This document shows positions 24,380-34,137 of a stretch of 64,000 nt of DNA, in pieces. The stretch is from positions 4,816,557 through 4,880,556 of the forward strand of contig CM030933.1 of NCBI GenBank assembly GCA_018136815.1, given 5' to 3'. The translations under genes and the position numbers were made by a program. Position 1 is the first letter of the stretch. Every line of letters begins with the position of its first letter. Source of the DNA: Isochrysis galbana. Taxonomy: Eukaryota; Haptophyta; Isochrysidales; Isochrysidaceae. The notes under the pieces are model-generated. The model saw nothing but the letters and a program-made list of their open reading frames with translations. It was not told the DNA's origin and did no database searches.

Positions 24380-24682
24380 ATGTCCAACACTAGCGATGCT
24401 GACATAAATTACGCAACAGTCCTAAATCCGGAACATATCGAGAATATCCTTAGTAGCATGGCACCCGACAACTGGGCGTGGCGGTACGAAATTAATCGAG
24501 CTCTTAATAACAACAAGGAGAACGAGTTGTACGAAAAGTTCGTGAATAAGCTTGGTGATGACAAATACGGCAGGTTCATAAGGGCATACATATCATTCAG
24601 GCGTTTCGATAGCGAGGGCATGTCAATTACGATCAGCTACCGCGTCAAGATCGGCCACGCACGCCCCCGGATTCAACGCTAA
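24380..24682 (+). CDS. Unrecognised AT-rich ORF running into a satellite
   Basis: MSNTSDADINYATVLNPEHI... is a 100-residue frame with normal amino-acid composition (Asn, Glu, Tyr, Ile-rich) and lower GC than its neighbours. Its last ~15 codons lie inside the first satellite unit, so the natural C-terminus has been replaced or the gene truncated. Upstream codons in the same frame are short repeats. It could be a fragment of a transposon or transferred gene. Confidence 0.4.
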   Translation: MSNTSDADINYATVLNPEHIENILSSMAPDNWAWRYEINRALNNNKENELYEKFVNKLGDDKYGRFIRAYISFRRFDSEGMSITISYRVKIGHARPRIQR

Positions 24683-25577
24683 CATCTAGGTGCCGAGATG
24701 CACGCGAGTACCCAACATTGAGCCGTCACCGGGCGCGCTGCCGGATGTTTGGGGTTGATCCAGTTGTATGGTATGGCCCACCAAGCACCATATTGAAAAA
24801 CACCCTTGCAGCTACGCCAATCGCCCAAGCTGTCCGTGTGCACCGCGTCGAAATCGGCCACGCCCCCGGATTCAACGCTAGCGTCCCGGTGCCGTGATAC
24901 GCACGAGTACCCAGCTTTGAGCCGTCACCGAGCGCGCTGCCGGATGTTTGGTGTTGATCCAGTCATATGGTATGGCCCACCAGGTACCACATCGACAGAT
25001 GACACCCTTGCAGCCACGCCAATCGCCCAAACTGTCCGCGCGCACCGCGTCGAAATCGGCCACGCCCCCGGATTCAACGCTCACGTCCGCCGGTGCCGAG
25101 ATACGCACTAGTACCCAGCTTTGAGCCGTCACCGAGCGCGCTGCCGGCTGTTTGGGGTTGATCCAGTTGTATGGTATGACCCACCAGGCACCCTATCGAC
25201 AGATGACGATGACACCCTTGCAGCCACGCCAATCGCCGAAGCTGTCCGCGCACACCGCGTCGAAATCGGCCACGCCCCCGGATTCAACGCTAGCGTCCCG
25301 GTGCCGTGATACGCACTAGTACCCGACTTTGAGCCGTCATCGAGCGCGCCGCCGGCTGTTTGGGGTTGATCCGGTCGTATGGTATGGCCCACCAGGTACC
25401 ATATCGACAGATGACACACTTGCAGCTACGCCAATCGCCGAAGCTGTCCGCGCGCACCGCGTCGAAATCGGCCACGCCCCCGGATTCAACGCTCACGTCC
25501 CGGTGTCGTGATACGCACGAGTACCCAACTTTGAGCCGTCACCGTCACCGGGCGCGCTGCCGGCTGTTTGGTGTTGA
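24640..25577. repeat. Satellite array, about 4.5 units of ~205 bp
   Basis: GGATTCAACGCT occurs at about 24669, 24868, 25070, 25279 and 25485, i.e. a period of 199-210 bp. Each unit also carries CGCGTCGAAATCGGCCACGC, GAGTACCCA.CTTTGAGCCG, GGTTGATCCAGT and ATGGTATGGCCCACCA. The array starts within the ORF above and ends abruptly at GTTGATGCCACGC (25577). Confidence 0.9.
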
Positions 25578-27222
25578 TGCCACGCGCCTCCGACAGGTAC
25601 TTGCGGAGCTCGGTACGACGACGGTCGACCTCCTCCTCGGTCATCTTGGATCCGTTCCTCGCTGCCATCGCTCGATGCTCAGTCCGCGGCCTTTTCCCCT
25701 TCCCCTCCGTGACTTCTCTCTTTGACTCCAATAATAGGGTTGTTGGAGATCGCGCTTCACCGAATTTCGCGTGTCTTCGGAATCATTCCCTCCCTTTCGC
25801 TGTTGTTGTAGATTGTTCCTCTTTCTTCGTTGATCGCCGTTGTTTGCAGGAGATGAGACGCGTGTCGTCTGCGGTTACACCCACCGCAACACCCGAGCAA
25901 AACTCCTGTAAAAGGGAGAAATGGGTGGGACGATGCGTACAAATAGGTTGCCGCGTCAAGCTTCCGAATTTGTGCTCAAAGGGCCCACGGGTGCTCTCGT
26001 CTTCTATTTTCAGCGTCGCCTTCAACGTTTGGTTTCTCGGTTATCTTGGGTTTCTCTCGCCTCGTTGTTTTAATTTCGGATTTCTTCTATTTCGGTTGAT
26101 TTGTTCTCGGATTTCGTTTGTTTCGGTTGCTTTGTTCTCCTTCCATGCCGCTCGTCGAGACGACTCGAATTTAGTCGGGGAGTGTCGTATTCCATACGAT
26201 GACAGACTTTTACTTCTAACCGGTGGGTTATTTTAAGCCTCAAGGTCTCGTCGGCAGAATTCTACCCCTTCTCTTACTTTCTTTCGATGTCATCAAACGT
26301 TCGGTGACAGTCTTCTGTCTTCTCCTCATGCATCGGTGACAGTCTTCTGTCTTCTCCTCGTGCATCGGTTGTAGTCTTCCGTCTTCTCTTCGTGTATCGG
26401 TGGTAGTTCCCCAGCGAGGTCTGCCCTCGTTGTTCCGACTTCTCTGTCGCACGTCTGTGCGCCGATGAGCCGCCTTGGTGCCGACGCTTGACAGTCCGTC
26501 TTGGGTGTGGTTAGTTTTCGCCCTGTTTGGGTTAGTTCGTGTGTGACTGCGTGACGTGAACCTTTTTTGGAGTCCCTGCGTTGTAGTCTCTCGTGTCTAC
26601 CTTGGACCTAAGAAGCTCTCATTCTCATTCTCTCTCTTCCTCTAGCTCGCTAGCTAGCCTCGGCCCTACCCTCCAACGCCGCGCGTTGCGAGCCTCCGAA
26701 CCTCCGTCTCTCTTTTCGTCCCTAGCACTCGATGGTAGATACAGTCAGACCCGACTTCTACTATGACCTCTCAGACATATTCCCGCAAGCAACAACCAAC
26801 GACTCTTTCACGGCCGCATCAGCTACCGGCTCGATCGAACGGCCCTCTGCCTACGAGCCAGTGGTCATCGCATGTTCGACAGCCCTCCTCACACTCACCC
26901 TCGCCTTTCGCCGCTCGTTCCATGTCGCTTTCGCCGCCGTCCTCGCCCTCGCTCAAGCCCGCCTGCCCGCCTTCCTCTGCTGACGGGCTTCAGCCCGTCA
27001 GCACCTCTGAAGTGGCCTCCCTCGCCGCGCCTGCCGCCGGCCGCCGGCTTTGCCCCTTCCTCATTGCCCTCAGGCCCTATGGGCCATCACAATTCGTCAG
27101 CCCACCCCCCGCGCGCAAAATTTTATAATATCATTTTCTAACGCTAGCACCATTTTCTAACGTAAACACTGGCGGCCTGTTTTTCGGACTGTTTTCGGCT
27201 GTTTTTCTGTACAACCCATAAA
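25578..27222. other. Gene-poor stretch with T-rich leader-like DNA and a 33-bp tandem repeat
   Basis: On the minus strand an ATG at 25668 opens MAARNGSKMTEEEVDRRRTE..., about 35 plausible residues before entering the satellite. 25900-26160 is TTTCGGTT-rich. 26303-26405 holds about three units of a ~33-bp repeat (CGGTGACAGTCTTCTGTCTTC...). 26732-27130 has open plus frames that are Ser/Pro/Ala-rich and match no family I know. Confidence 0.4.
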
Positions 27223-27247
27223 TAGGGCGGTCAAACAGGGCTTTTAA

Positions 27248-28145
27248 TAGGCCCAGGTCAGGATTTCGGAAATTTTTTTCAAAATTTGGGGGTGGGTTTA
27301 CTCACAGATTTCGGGGCGAAATTTCGCAAAATTTGGGGGGCTCCTGCAGCGCCCTCGCAAAATTTGGGGGTTCCTGGAGCCCCCCCCCCCCCCCCCCATC
27401 ACTCCCATCACCCCATCCCCCATATCCATATCCTAACTTAGGGGAAGGGGGGCTCCTATACCTAGGGAGAAGGGCGGGGGGCGGGGGGGGGGGTAGTAAG
27501 TAGTAAGGGCGGGAGGCGGGAGAGAGAGGGGAGAGGGTAGGGTAGTAAGAGTAAAGAAAGGGCGGGATAGGTGGGGTAAGAAAGGGCGGGAGAGGAGGGG
27601 TAGTAAAGGCGGGAGAGGGGGGGGGGGAGCCGCGGGGGCGGCGGAGAGAAGAGAGCGAGAGAGCGCGAGCGCGATCCGCAGACCGCAGACCGCAGACCAT
27701 CATGTTTGGAGATGGACAAATGAGTGCCTTGGCCGATCAGATTCAATGTGGGTTGATGTTGCGGTATAATCACACCCCGGTGACCTTGAGTAAGGAGTGA
27801 GTAATACGTTAGTAGAGTACGTGTGTGATGTGAGTCATTGTGCAAGTACTTTAATAATTAACGTTGCGCAAACGAGAGTCAATGAGTGTCAATCCTCGCT
27901 CTATCTAGGTGAAAAGTGAAAAGCCCATTCATGTAGCCAAATACAAATAGCAGCGGCGGCGGGGCTATATATATGAAATATGCTATATGGCTATGTATAG
28001 GTAGCTAGGTCAGGCTAGCGCGGGAGCGCGGGAGCGCTCGCGCCTCGCAAAATATTTGCGAAATTTGGGGCAGTGAACGCGAAATCCGAGCGAAATATCC
28101 GAAGAAATTTGGGCGGGTTTCAAACGAAATTCTGACCTGGCCCTA
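27248..28145. mobile_element. hAT MITE (family C) nested in the terminus of family D
   Basis: Ends TAGGCCCAGGTCAGGATTTC and the near inverse ...GAAATTCTGACCTGGCCCTA. Exact 8-bp duplications GCTTTTAA at 27240-27247 and 28146-28153 split the host element's terminal repeat. Internal GCAAAATTTGGGGG-like words repeat near both ends, and a C run sits at 27380-27397. No coding capacity. Confidence 0.92.
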
Positions 28146-28148
28146 GCT

Positions 28149-28615
28149 TTTAACTTCTAAGGGTGAAAATTCACTAAGTCAAGATTGAGGTTTTATCGCG
28201 AGATCTTAGGATATGCTACTGGAAATGGGTGTATTAGGCAGAATCTAATGCGAAATATGCACATTTTCGACGCCATTCAACACACAGACCCAAAAACGTT
28301 TTCGCGCTCGTGCGAAATCGACGTCGACCACAAAAGTGCACCACAGGTCGCGCTGTGCGACGCGCGCCTGCGTTCCCCGGGCACGGTTACCCCCGGGCAG
28401 GCAGTACAAAACCCTGCGCGATCGCACGGCGTCGCCTGCGCCCTCCACCTCGCCCCTGCTGGCATCTACTGCCAGCCCCTCGCGCGCATGCAGTGCGCGG
28501 CAGGCCGCGAGGCGTCAAAATGACGGTGCTGCGCATGATGGGCTGCCCCATCACGCGCGGCACCGCCTCAGCATGGTGGGAGGGGTGCCTGCTGGCCTCC
28601 TGGCCGCGCAGACCC
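28149..28615. repeat. ~470-bp direct duplicate of 48800-49263
   Basis: Nearly identical to 48800-49263 (only scattered differences), beginning TTTTAACTTCTAAGGGTGAA and ending GGTGCCTGCTGGCCTCC. The similar ORFs in the two copies are probably a by-product of DNA identity. Confidence 0.9.
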
Positions 28616-29507
28616 TCGCCAGAGCGGCCACAGGCCGCTTGCGAGGCCACTGGCGAGGCCAGCGACCATCGCTGCGGCCGCCATCGCGCGCCGCCGCAGG
28701 AGAAAAAGATCAAATTGATTATAGTTTTGCCAAATTATAACCATAGTAATTCTAATTTGAGTCTTCATTTCACCAGTCCAAGACACATATGAGCACAATA
28801 CATGACCATCAGCATGCCCAAATGCCAATGTTTCGGTAGCCAACCAGTCTTACCATATGAGACTGTCGAATCATCGAGAGAAAAGGAGGGGTTGTCTCTC
28901 GAAATCGAACGTGAGACGCTTGAAGACACGAGGCTGTCCGTCAATTCAGCACGTCAATGCGAAAATAAAACTACTTTTTGTGCTCCATGTTGGGATGTTG
29001 TGCCATAAAAACGGGCAAACTATTGACTCGCCCGTGCTTGGCGGGCACGACTTGTGTGTCTCCGAACGTGAATGGCCTTGGCCTTGGAGGTCATCCGTGT
29101 GTACAAAAAATTCCAAAAGTTGGCTCGAGATGAGCGCAAAGCAGCCGGTGTCCAATCGTGATTCACGACACGATTGCCCACAGAAATCGACCGCAACCAT
29201 CACGCCTGAAGCTTTCAGGCCGGTGCTTGGCTAGATTACATATTGAATCTACTAGTAGCCAAAAGAACGGGCGGTCTAGAGCTCGAAATCTCGAAATTCG
29301 CCCTTCTGCCCAATTTTCGAGCCCTCCGTGCGGAGAAAAATTCTCCCTTTAGACGTCAAACAAAAAGCTATCAATTCCACAGTACTGTTCGGCCGCGCGC
29401 GTCGCGCCGTCGCAGATCACGCTGCAGGCTAGCTTAAATAACATTTCTAGATTGCTACCAGCCCTATGATGCACGTGAAAATCCGAGGAGCCGACGAAAA
29501 CATAGAG

Positions 29508-29556
29508 AGAACACCTGCCGCCGATGCTCTGGTTGAGCATTGGCGGCAGGTGTTCT
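29508..29556. other. Perfect-looking hairpin inside element D
   Basis: GAACACCTGCCGCC.ATGCTC pairs with GAGCAT.GGCGGCAGGTGTTC around a 5-base loop. The stem is about 20 bp. The copy at 59550-59577 carries only one arm. Confidence 0.7.
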
Positions 29557-30249
29557 CCCTGCCTCATAGCGTCGAAAGACGAGTCGGGAAGCTGACGTTT
29601 GGGGCGGCAAAGGCATTGTAGGTACGGGCCTGGTCGACATGCGCCAGAGCGGGCGCGATCGGCAGCGCACCTGTCCCGCCAGCGGCCAACAAACTTTTGT
29701 CGACCAGCGAGCAGCATCGAGCGCCATGGCGTCCTGGTGCTCCAGCTCCTCGTCAATCGCGAGCCCGGGCGAATCCTGCGGGGCGAGGGTCGGGACAGTC
29801 AAGGAGCATCCTGTGACAACCGAATGGGCCGTGTGCGAGCTGTATGTGGTGCGTATGTGCATGCGCGGTGCGCGGACGTCATCGCTGGGGCACCAGGGTT
29901 TGAAATTTGCTTTATAGGCAATATGGGGCGTCGGACCCCTAATTTAAGAGGTGTGTAGGCAACTTTTAGACTAAAGAAACACATCTCTCAGTGGGAGCGA
30001 CGTCCAGTTCGGCTCGTGTGAGCCGCCAGAGCGTGTGCAAGGGGGGGGGGTCCGACGGGACTTCGCACCGTCTTTTCGGACGAGGATTCTGAAAAGGCGG
30101 GGAGACCCTCCGAGCCGCTCTCGCCGGGGCTTTCTGCTCACGGTCAAAAATGTCGACCCCCCCCCATATTAGTACTTAAAAAGCCCTGTTTGACCGCCCT
30201 ACCATAAACAGCTAAACAGCTGTTTTTACTGTTGTTCTTGGGCTTGTCG

Positions 30250-30335
30250 ACTGTTTTTCACATGTGGCTGGGAGAGGGAGAGGGGAGCAGTCGACGCGCG
30301 CTCCATCGCTGAAGCTATAACAATAGTTTTTTCTG
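30250..30335 (-). mobile_element. Short LINE-like 5'-end fragment
   Basis: Minus strand reads AAACTATTGTTATAGCTTCA, then GCGATGGAGCGCGCG. The same leader and start codon occur at 34010-34037 (-) and in variant form at 35415-35470 (+). Only the leader and a few codons are present. Confidence 0.5.
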
Positions 30336-30580
30336 GGTTGTAGGCCTCGAATGTATGTGAAATGTATTTGGCCTCCAAATACATATATATGTATTTGGCT
30401 GTATTTGCAGGCCTAGGCCCCCAATGCCTCTTTGAGCCTCCTAGCAACTTTCATTCCTTTTTATAACAGTTTTCTCGAAAACCATTGCTCAATGAGAAGC
30501 TCTATCCTCTCTACTCTTCTGATCTTCCCTCGTGTGTGTCTGCGTGAGGCGACGCGCGCCGAGGCGCCGTTCGGCCGTCG

Positions 30581-31921
30581 ATGCTCCCACCATTCTGGCT
30601 TCCTACGGCGGCGCCCGGCTGGGCCATCGCGCCGACTGTTACGCCACGCGCCTCGCCACCGAACCTACTCGCCGACGTCTCCACCTCGCCCTGGCTCGCC
30701 CTCTCCACCTTCAACGAGGGAGTATGGGCCGGCCGCTGCATCGCTTACTCGCTCCGAAAACAAAATGGACAGACGGAGGGAGAGGGAGAGCTGGGAAGGG
30801 GTTGGGATGGTGCGAGCGAGGTGGAGTTTGTGCATACAGTGCGCAGCGACGCCGCGACGCCGCTCGAGCTTACAACCAGCACGCTCGTCGCTGGCTCCGA
30901 GACGCCAGTCCTCCACGTGCTGCAGCCAAGTGCAAGAACTGATGTCGACCTCGATGGATCCTTCTCGGACGAGCATGCGGGCGGGCTGCTGCACGCGAGA
31001 GCTCTGCTCGCGGCGGCACAGGGCGAAGAGGCCGCAAAAGGCATCGCGCTCGTACTCGAGCACGCACTCGCCATCTCTGACGTAGAGCGATGGAGGTGCC
31101 TCCTTGTGTATGATGATGAGCAGCACATGGACGAGCGAGCTTCTGACGAGGGCGATTTGGTTTTGCGCCAGCTCATGCTACTCACGGAGCAAAGGTTGGA
31201 ACCGTTGGCGGAGCCGGAGCCACCATCTCCACTTTCTGCGCCGAGCCTAGACGAGTTGGTCGGCACGTGGGTGGGCGATGCATGCGCGCGCGCCCCCAAG
31301 GATGCAGAGCTGCCGCCAGGCTCACCATCGGACTTGCAGCTCTTTGGCCACACCTCGACGAATGTGTACAATGCGAAGCTCGAGTACACGACGCGGGAGC
31401 TGTGGGACGGCAACCGCGCCGTGTCGCGCACGCTGCGCTGCACCTCGTTCAGCGGCGAGGAGATGGAGCCCATCGTGAGCTCGGGTGCGCTCGCAGGTGA
31501 CGCCTTTGCCAACGGCGGGCTTCCCACCATTCGCTTTGGAGGGAGCGACTCTTCGGCGCTTTTTCTCCTCCCGGGCGGTGCCCACGCAATCGCGCCTACA
31601 CGTATCGGCGCGGATCGGCCTTTCGCGACCGAGTTCGCCGCAGTACTTTCGCCGGGCGAGTCCTTTGGGTGGGAGTCGTATGCCTTGCAGGAGGCGCTCG
31701 ACGATGGGAAGCCGCCCTCCGTGTTGGGGGCACCGGGCGGCGTACGCGGCGTCTCACGTGGCGAGTTCCCCACCCGAAATGCAATGACCTCGATCAACGA
31801 CGGCATTTCTCCGGGCGATGGGGCGCCCAGGCTGGCGCGTGTGCAGCGACTATACTCGGGACGGGATGCGTTTGTTAGTGGCACGACTAGCCTCCTCTCG
31901 AGCGTCAGCAGGCGCCAATGA
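30581..31921 (+). CDS. Putative lipocalin-like (DUF3598-type?) protein
   Basis: A 446-residue single ORF. Two similar halves each start with an N/D-E-x-x-G-x-W-x-G block: STFNEGVWAGRCIAYSLR (about residue 43) and LDELVGTWVGDACARAPK (about 225). The second is followed by beta-strand-like segments (LQLFGHTSTNVYNAKLEYTT; AIAPTRIGADRPFATEF). W-x-G openings of this kind are typical of calycin/lipocalin-like proteins such as DUF3598 in cyanobacteria and plastids; this is an inference from pattern only. The N-terminus (MLPPFWLPTAAPGWAIAPTV) could be part of a targeting sequence, and an upstream exon (MRSSILSTLLIFPR at 30492) is conceivable. No CT tract precedes this gene. Confidence that it is a gene is good; function is uncertain. 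Confidence 0.6.
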   Translation: MLPPFWLPTAAPGWAIAPTVTPRASPPNLLADVSTSPWLALSTFNEGVWAGRCIAYSLRKQNGQTEGEGELGRGWDGASEVEFVHTVRSDAATPLELTTSTLVAGSETPVLHVLQPSARTDVDLDGSFSDEHAGGLLHARALLAAAQGEEAAKGIALVLEHALAISDVERWRCLLVYDDEQHMDERASDEGDLVLRQLMLLTEQRLEPLAEPEPPSPLSAPSLDELVGTWVGDACARAPKDAELPPGSPSDLQLFGHTSTNVYNAKLEYTTRELWDGNRAVSRTLRCTSFSGEEMEPIVSSGALAGDAFANGGLPTIRFGGSDSSALFLLPGGAHAIAPTRIGADRPFATEFAAVLSPGESFGWESYALQEALDDGKPPSVLGAPGGVRGVSRGEFPTRNAMTSINDGISPGDGAPRLARVQRLYSGRDAFVSGTTSLLSSVSRRQ

Positions 31922-32520
31922 AAGGAGCCTGTTGTCTCGGCGGCGGCGCATCGCCGTCGTTACTCGTCCTCGCATTTTGTGTTTGATGTACTTCGGCCAT
32001 TGCCGAGATTCGGCATAGCCCCAACGGAAAAATAAGCGACAACAAGAAAATCACATCGTCTTTGGCTTTGAGTTCAACACGGCACCGTTACTCGCAGTAC
32101 TAATCTCCCCCCTCTTCGACCCAAGTTCCTTCAATGACCCCACCTCCAAAGGTGGGAATTTTGGGAGATCGAGTCGCCGCTCTTCATTTTACTTAATCCG
32201 GGAGCTTCCACTCCACGGTTGCAGCAGCTGCGTATAGCGTGCCTGTCGTTAGCGTTGCGCATGATATTCGTGGTGCGCCATGTGCCATGTCCATGTGCTA
32301 TGCATGTGCTTGCGGTGTGTGATTTTTGCCCCATTCGCTCAAACAAGGAGAAGTAACATCACAATCCTCTACTGCTGTCGCGTGAGAATACAATTTCGAG
32401 ACGACTTCAATAGGCAGAAGTGTGGCTCGAACATGCTGTTGGCTAGCATCTCGTGGCCTTCAGTGGTGGCTATGGGACAGCGCACCTCAGCGCCAAATCG
32501 TGCGAATGAAGATCGACAGG
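31922..32520. other. Gene-free stretch
   Basis: 3' flank of the preceding gene and unassigned DNA; no repeat or gene recognised. Confidence 0.4.
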
Positions 32521-32524
32521 TGAA

Positions 32525-32640
32525 AAGTTCAACTATCGTTAAAACGATAGGGTCATGGAGCGCGCGCCGCTCCTCTCCTCTCCTGCCGCCACCCCCGCCG
32601 CGCCGGACGATCAGGCCATGCATGCTTGACGCCGCGCACG
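32525..32640 (+). mobile_element. LINE-like 5'-end fragment (copy related to 56330-56460)
   Basis: AACTATCGTTAAAACGATAG leads to GGTCATGGAGCGCGCGCC. The reverse complement of about 56400-56460 carries the same start, ACTATCGCAGTAAACTGATAG then GGTCATGGAGCGCGCG (two arms split here). No downstream LINE domains. Confidence 0.5.
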
Positions 32641-32747
32641 CCTGAAGCGCGCCCGCGAGAGGCGAGAGGGCGCACCAGTGACCCACCGTGCCGACCCCGG
32701 GGTGCCTAGTACTAGCAAGCCCACCATGGCCAGCATGAACCTCACAA

Positions 32748-33399
32748 TTTTTTTTAACATTCTCACCGCGCGCGCGACCCTGCGACGTTTTCCTGACAGC
32801 CACAGCCACGCCCGCATCCCTTACTTATCACTCCCTTTCACCCGCCTTGCGGCTCGTCCCCTCGTGCTCTACCTAGGGGCTCAGTGCTATGGGTTTCCAG
32901 TGGCAGGCGGCGTGCACCGATCCCCGATGGTCGACTCCTCGGCCTTCCCTTGCGCCATCGGGCGGTCGGTTTCTCTTGAGGTTCTCGTGGTTGTTGTCAC
33001 GTTACAACTAAGTTGATACTTAGACACGATGGAGCGATGGAGCGCGCCGGCGCGACTCCCCGACTCCCCTCTCCTTCGGCGCCCCCGCCGAGGGCGGCCC
33101 CCCTGCCCACATGGACCTGTCGCTGGCAAAGCGGCCGCGTCCGCCCTCAGAGGCCGAGCAGGTGCGCGCGACCCAGGTCGCGTCACACGGCCCGTGGCCT
33201 CGGCCACAACACACACAGCAGCCATGCTAGCCCCCCCCCATGGGGGATAGCAGACTGCAGACCACAGAAAGACAGCATCCGGCGAGGAGAGACCTGTACT
33301 CCATTGGGCATGCCTTATGGCAGAGGCCCCTCCCATCCTGGCATGGGTCGTGCCGCCTCGGCGGCGCGGCCCACAGCCGGGTGGCCCTTATGGGCACAA
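32748..33399. mobile_element. LINE copy with inverted 5' end (twin-priming structure)
   Basis: 32748-32890 is the LINE 3' end in minus orientation (T run, then CCACGCCC..., CCTTGCGGCTCGTCCCC, CTCGTGCTCTACCTAGGGGC). 33004-33399 is the LINE 5' end in plus orientation: CAACTAAGTTGATACTTAG, ATGGAGCG..., matching 9178-8810 of the complete element up to GGGTGGCCCTTATGGGCACA. Juxtaposition of an inverted 5' part and a 3' part is the known product of twin priming. The coding frame of the 5' part is disrupted. Confidence 0.65.
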
Positions 33400-33683
33400 C
33401 ATCCTGACAATATATCTGGCACAAGAAAGCCCCATACAGCTCTGTCCTCTGTCCACACAGAGGCAAAACGCCAGCTGATACACTCAACACAAGACCCCCG
33501 AGCCTCGGGGGGAGGGAGCGAACCTTGGGGAAGATCGGCGAGGCTTTGGCCGTTAGTCAGAAGGCGGCAAAGGAGGCAGACATTTTCCGTTGCCCCCCCC
33601 CCCCCGAAGCAGACAACACGGTAGCACGGTAGCGTCTTTATTTAAGACTACGCGTGCTTGCGGGAGCGCAACTGCCAAGCGCC

Positions 33684-34037
33684 AAGCTCGTAGGAATTTG
33701 GACGAAACGACGCGGGCGGGCGCCCCTCCTACCGCACGTGTCCTGCCAATAGTATGGCGTGCGAATCTGATGGAGGCGGCGGCGGGTGCGCACGCCTTGC
33801 GCCTTGCGCGCGTTGGTGAAATTTTGCTGAGGGCTTGTCGCCCGCCGCCCGCGCCGCCCGCGCCGGCGGAGGAGGAGGCGGCATGTTGATGTCCGGGTCA
33901 GCAAGGGCGGCAGCCTGCGAGCGCTTCGGCTCCGGCAGTTCGAGGCGGCCCCGTTGGGGCGTCGTGGCTGCGGAGGGCTGGGAGAGAGGAGCCGTCAACG
34001 CGCGCTCCATCGCTGAAACTTCAACAATAGTTTTTGC
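33684..34037 (-). mobile_element. LINE-like 5'-end fragment with ORF1 N-terminus
   Basis: Minus strand: leader AAACTATTGTTGAAGTTTCA, ATG at 34010, MERALTAPLSQPSAATTPQR..., then ELPEPKRSQAAALADPD. The window end (63860-64000, minus) has the related PPEPKRSQASTPPDQDVDM. The distal part includes the short repeat shared with 23272-23338. No endonuclease or RT follows. Confidence 0.55.
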
Positions 34038-34137
34038 GGTAAGAATAGCTTACAAAGTTTACTTATAATCTCACTACTCATTTTGAGTTGTGGTGCCAAC
34101 GTGTGTCGAGTACAGAGCTTTGTCCGCAGTCGCAAGT

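Larger units (their letters stand above)
27223..30201. mobile_element. hAT-like element, family D (3.0 kb), interrupted by another element
   Basis: Left end TAGGGCGGTCAAACAGGGCT; right end is its inverse, AGCCCTGTTTGACCGCCCTA, at 30182-30201. CCATAAA directly flanks both ends (7 bp, 8 with one mismatch), consistent with a hAT duplication. The inner right part (29480-30201) is nearly the same as 59577-58918 inverted. The left part (28149-28615) repeats at 48800-49263. No intact transposase was found. A conserved minus frame (EELEHQDAMALDAARWSTKV) in both right-end copies may be an old coding remnant. Confidence 0.7.

Noticed and set aside
24124-25577. CRISPR array
   Set aside because: The genome is eukaryotic, repeats are ~205 bp tandem units or irregular 10-mers, and there are no cas genes.
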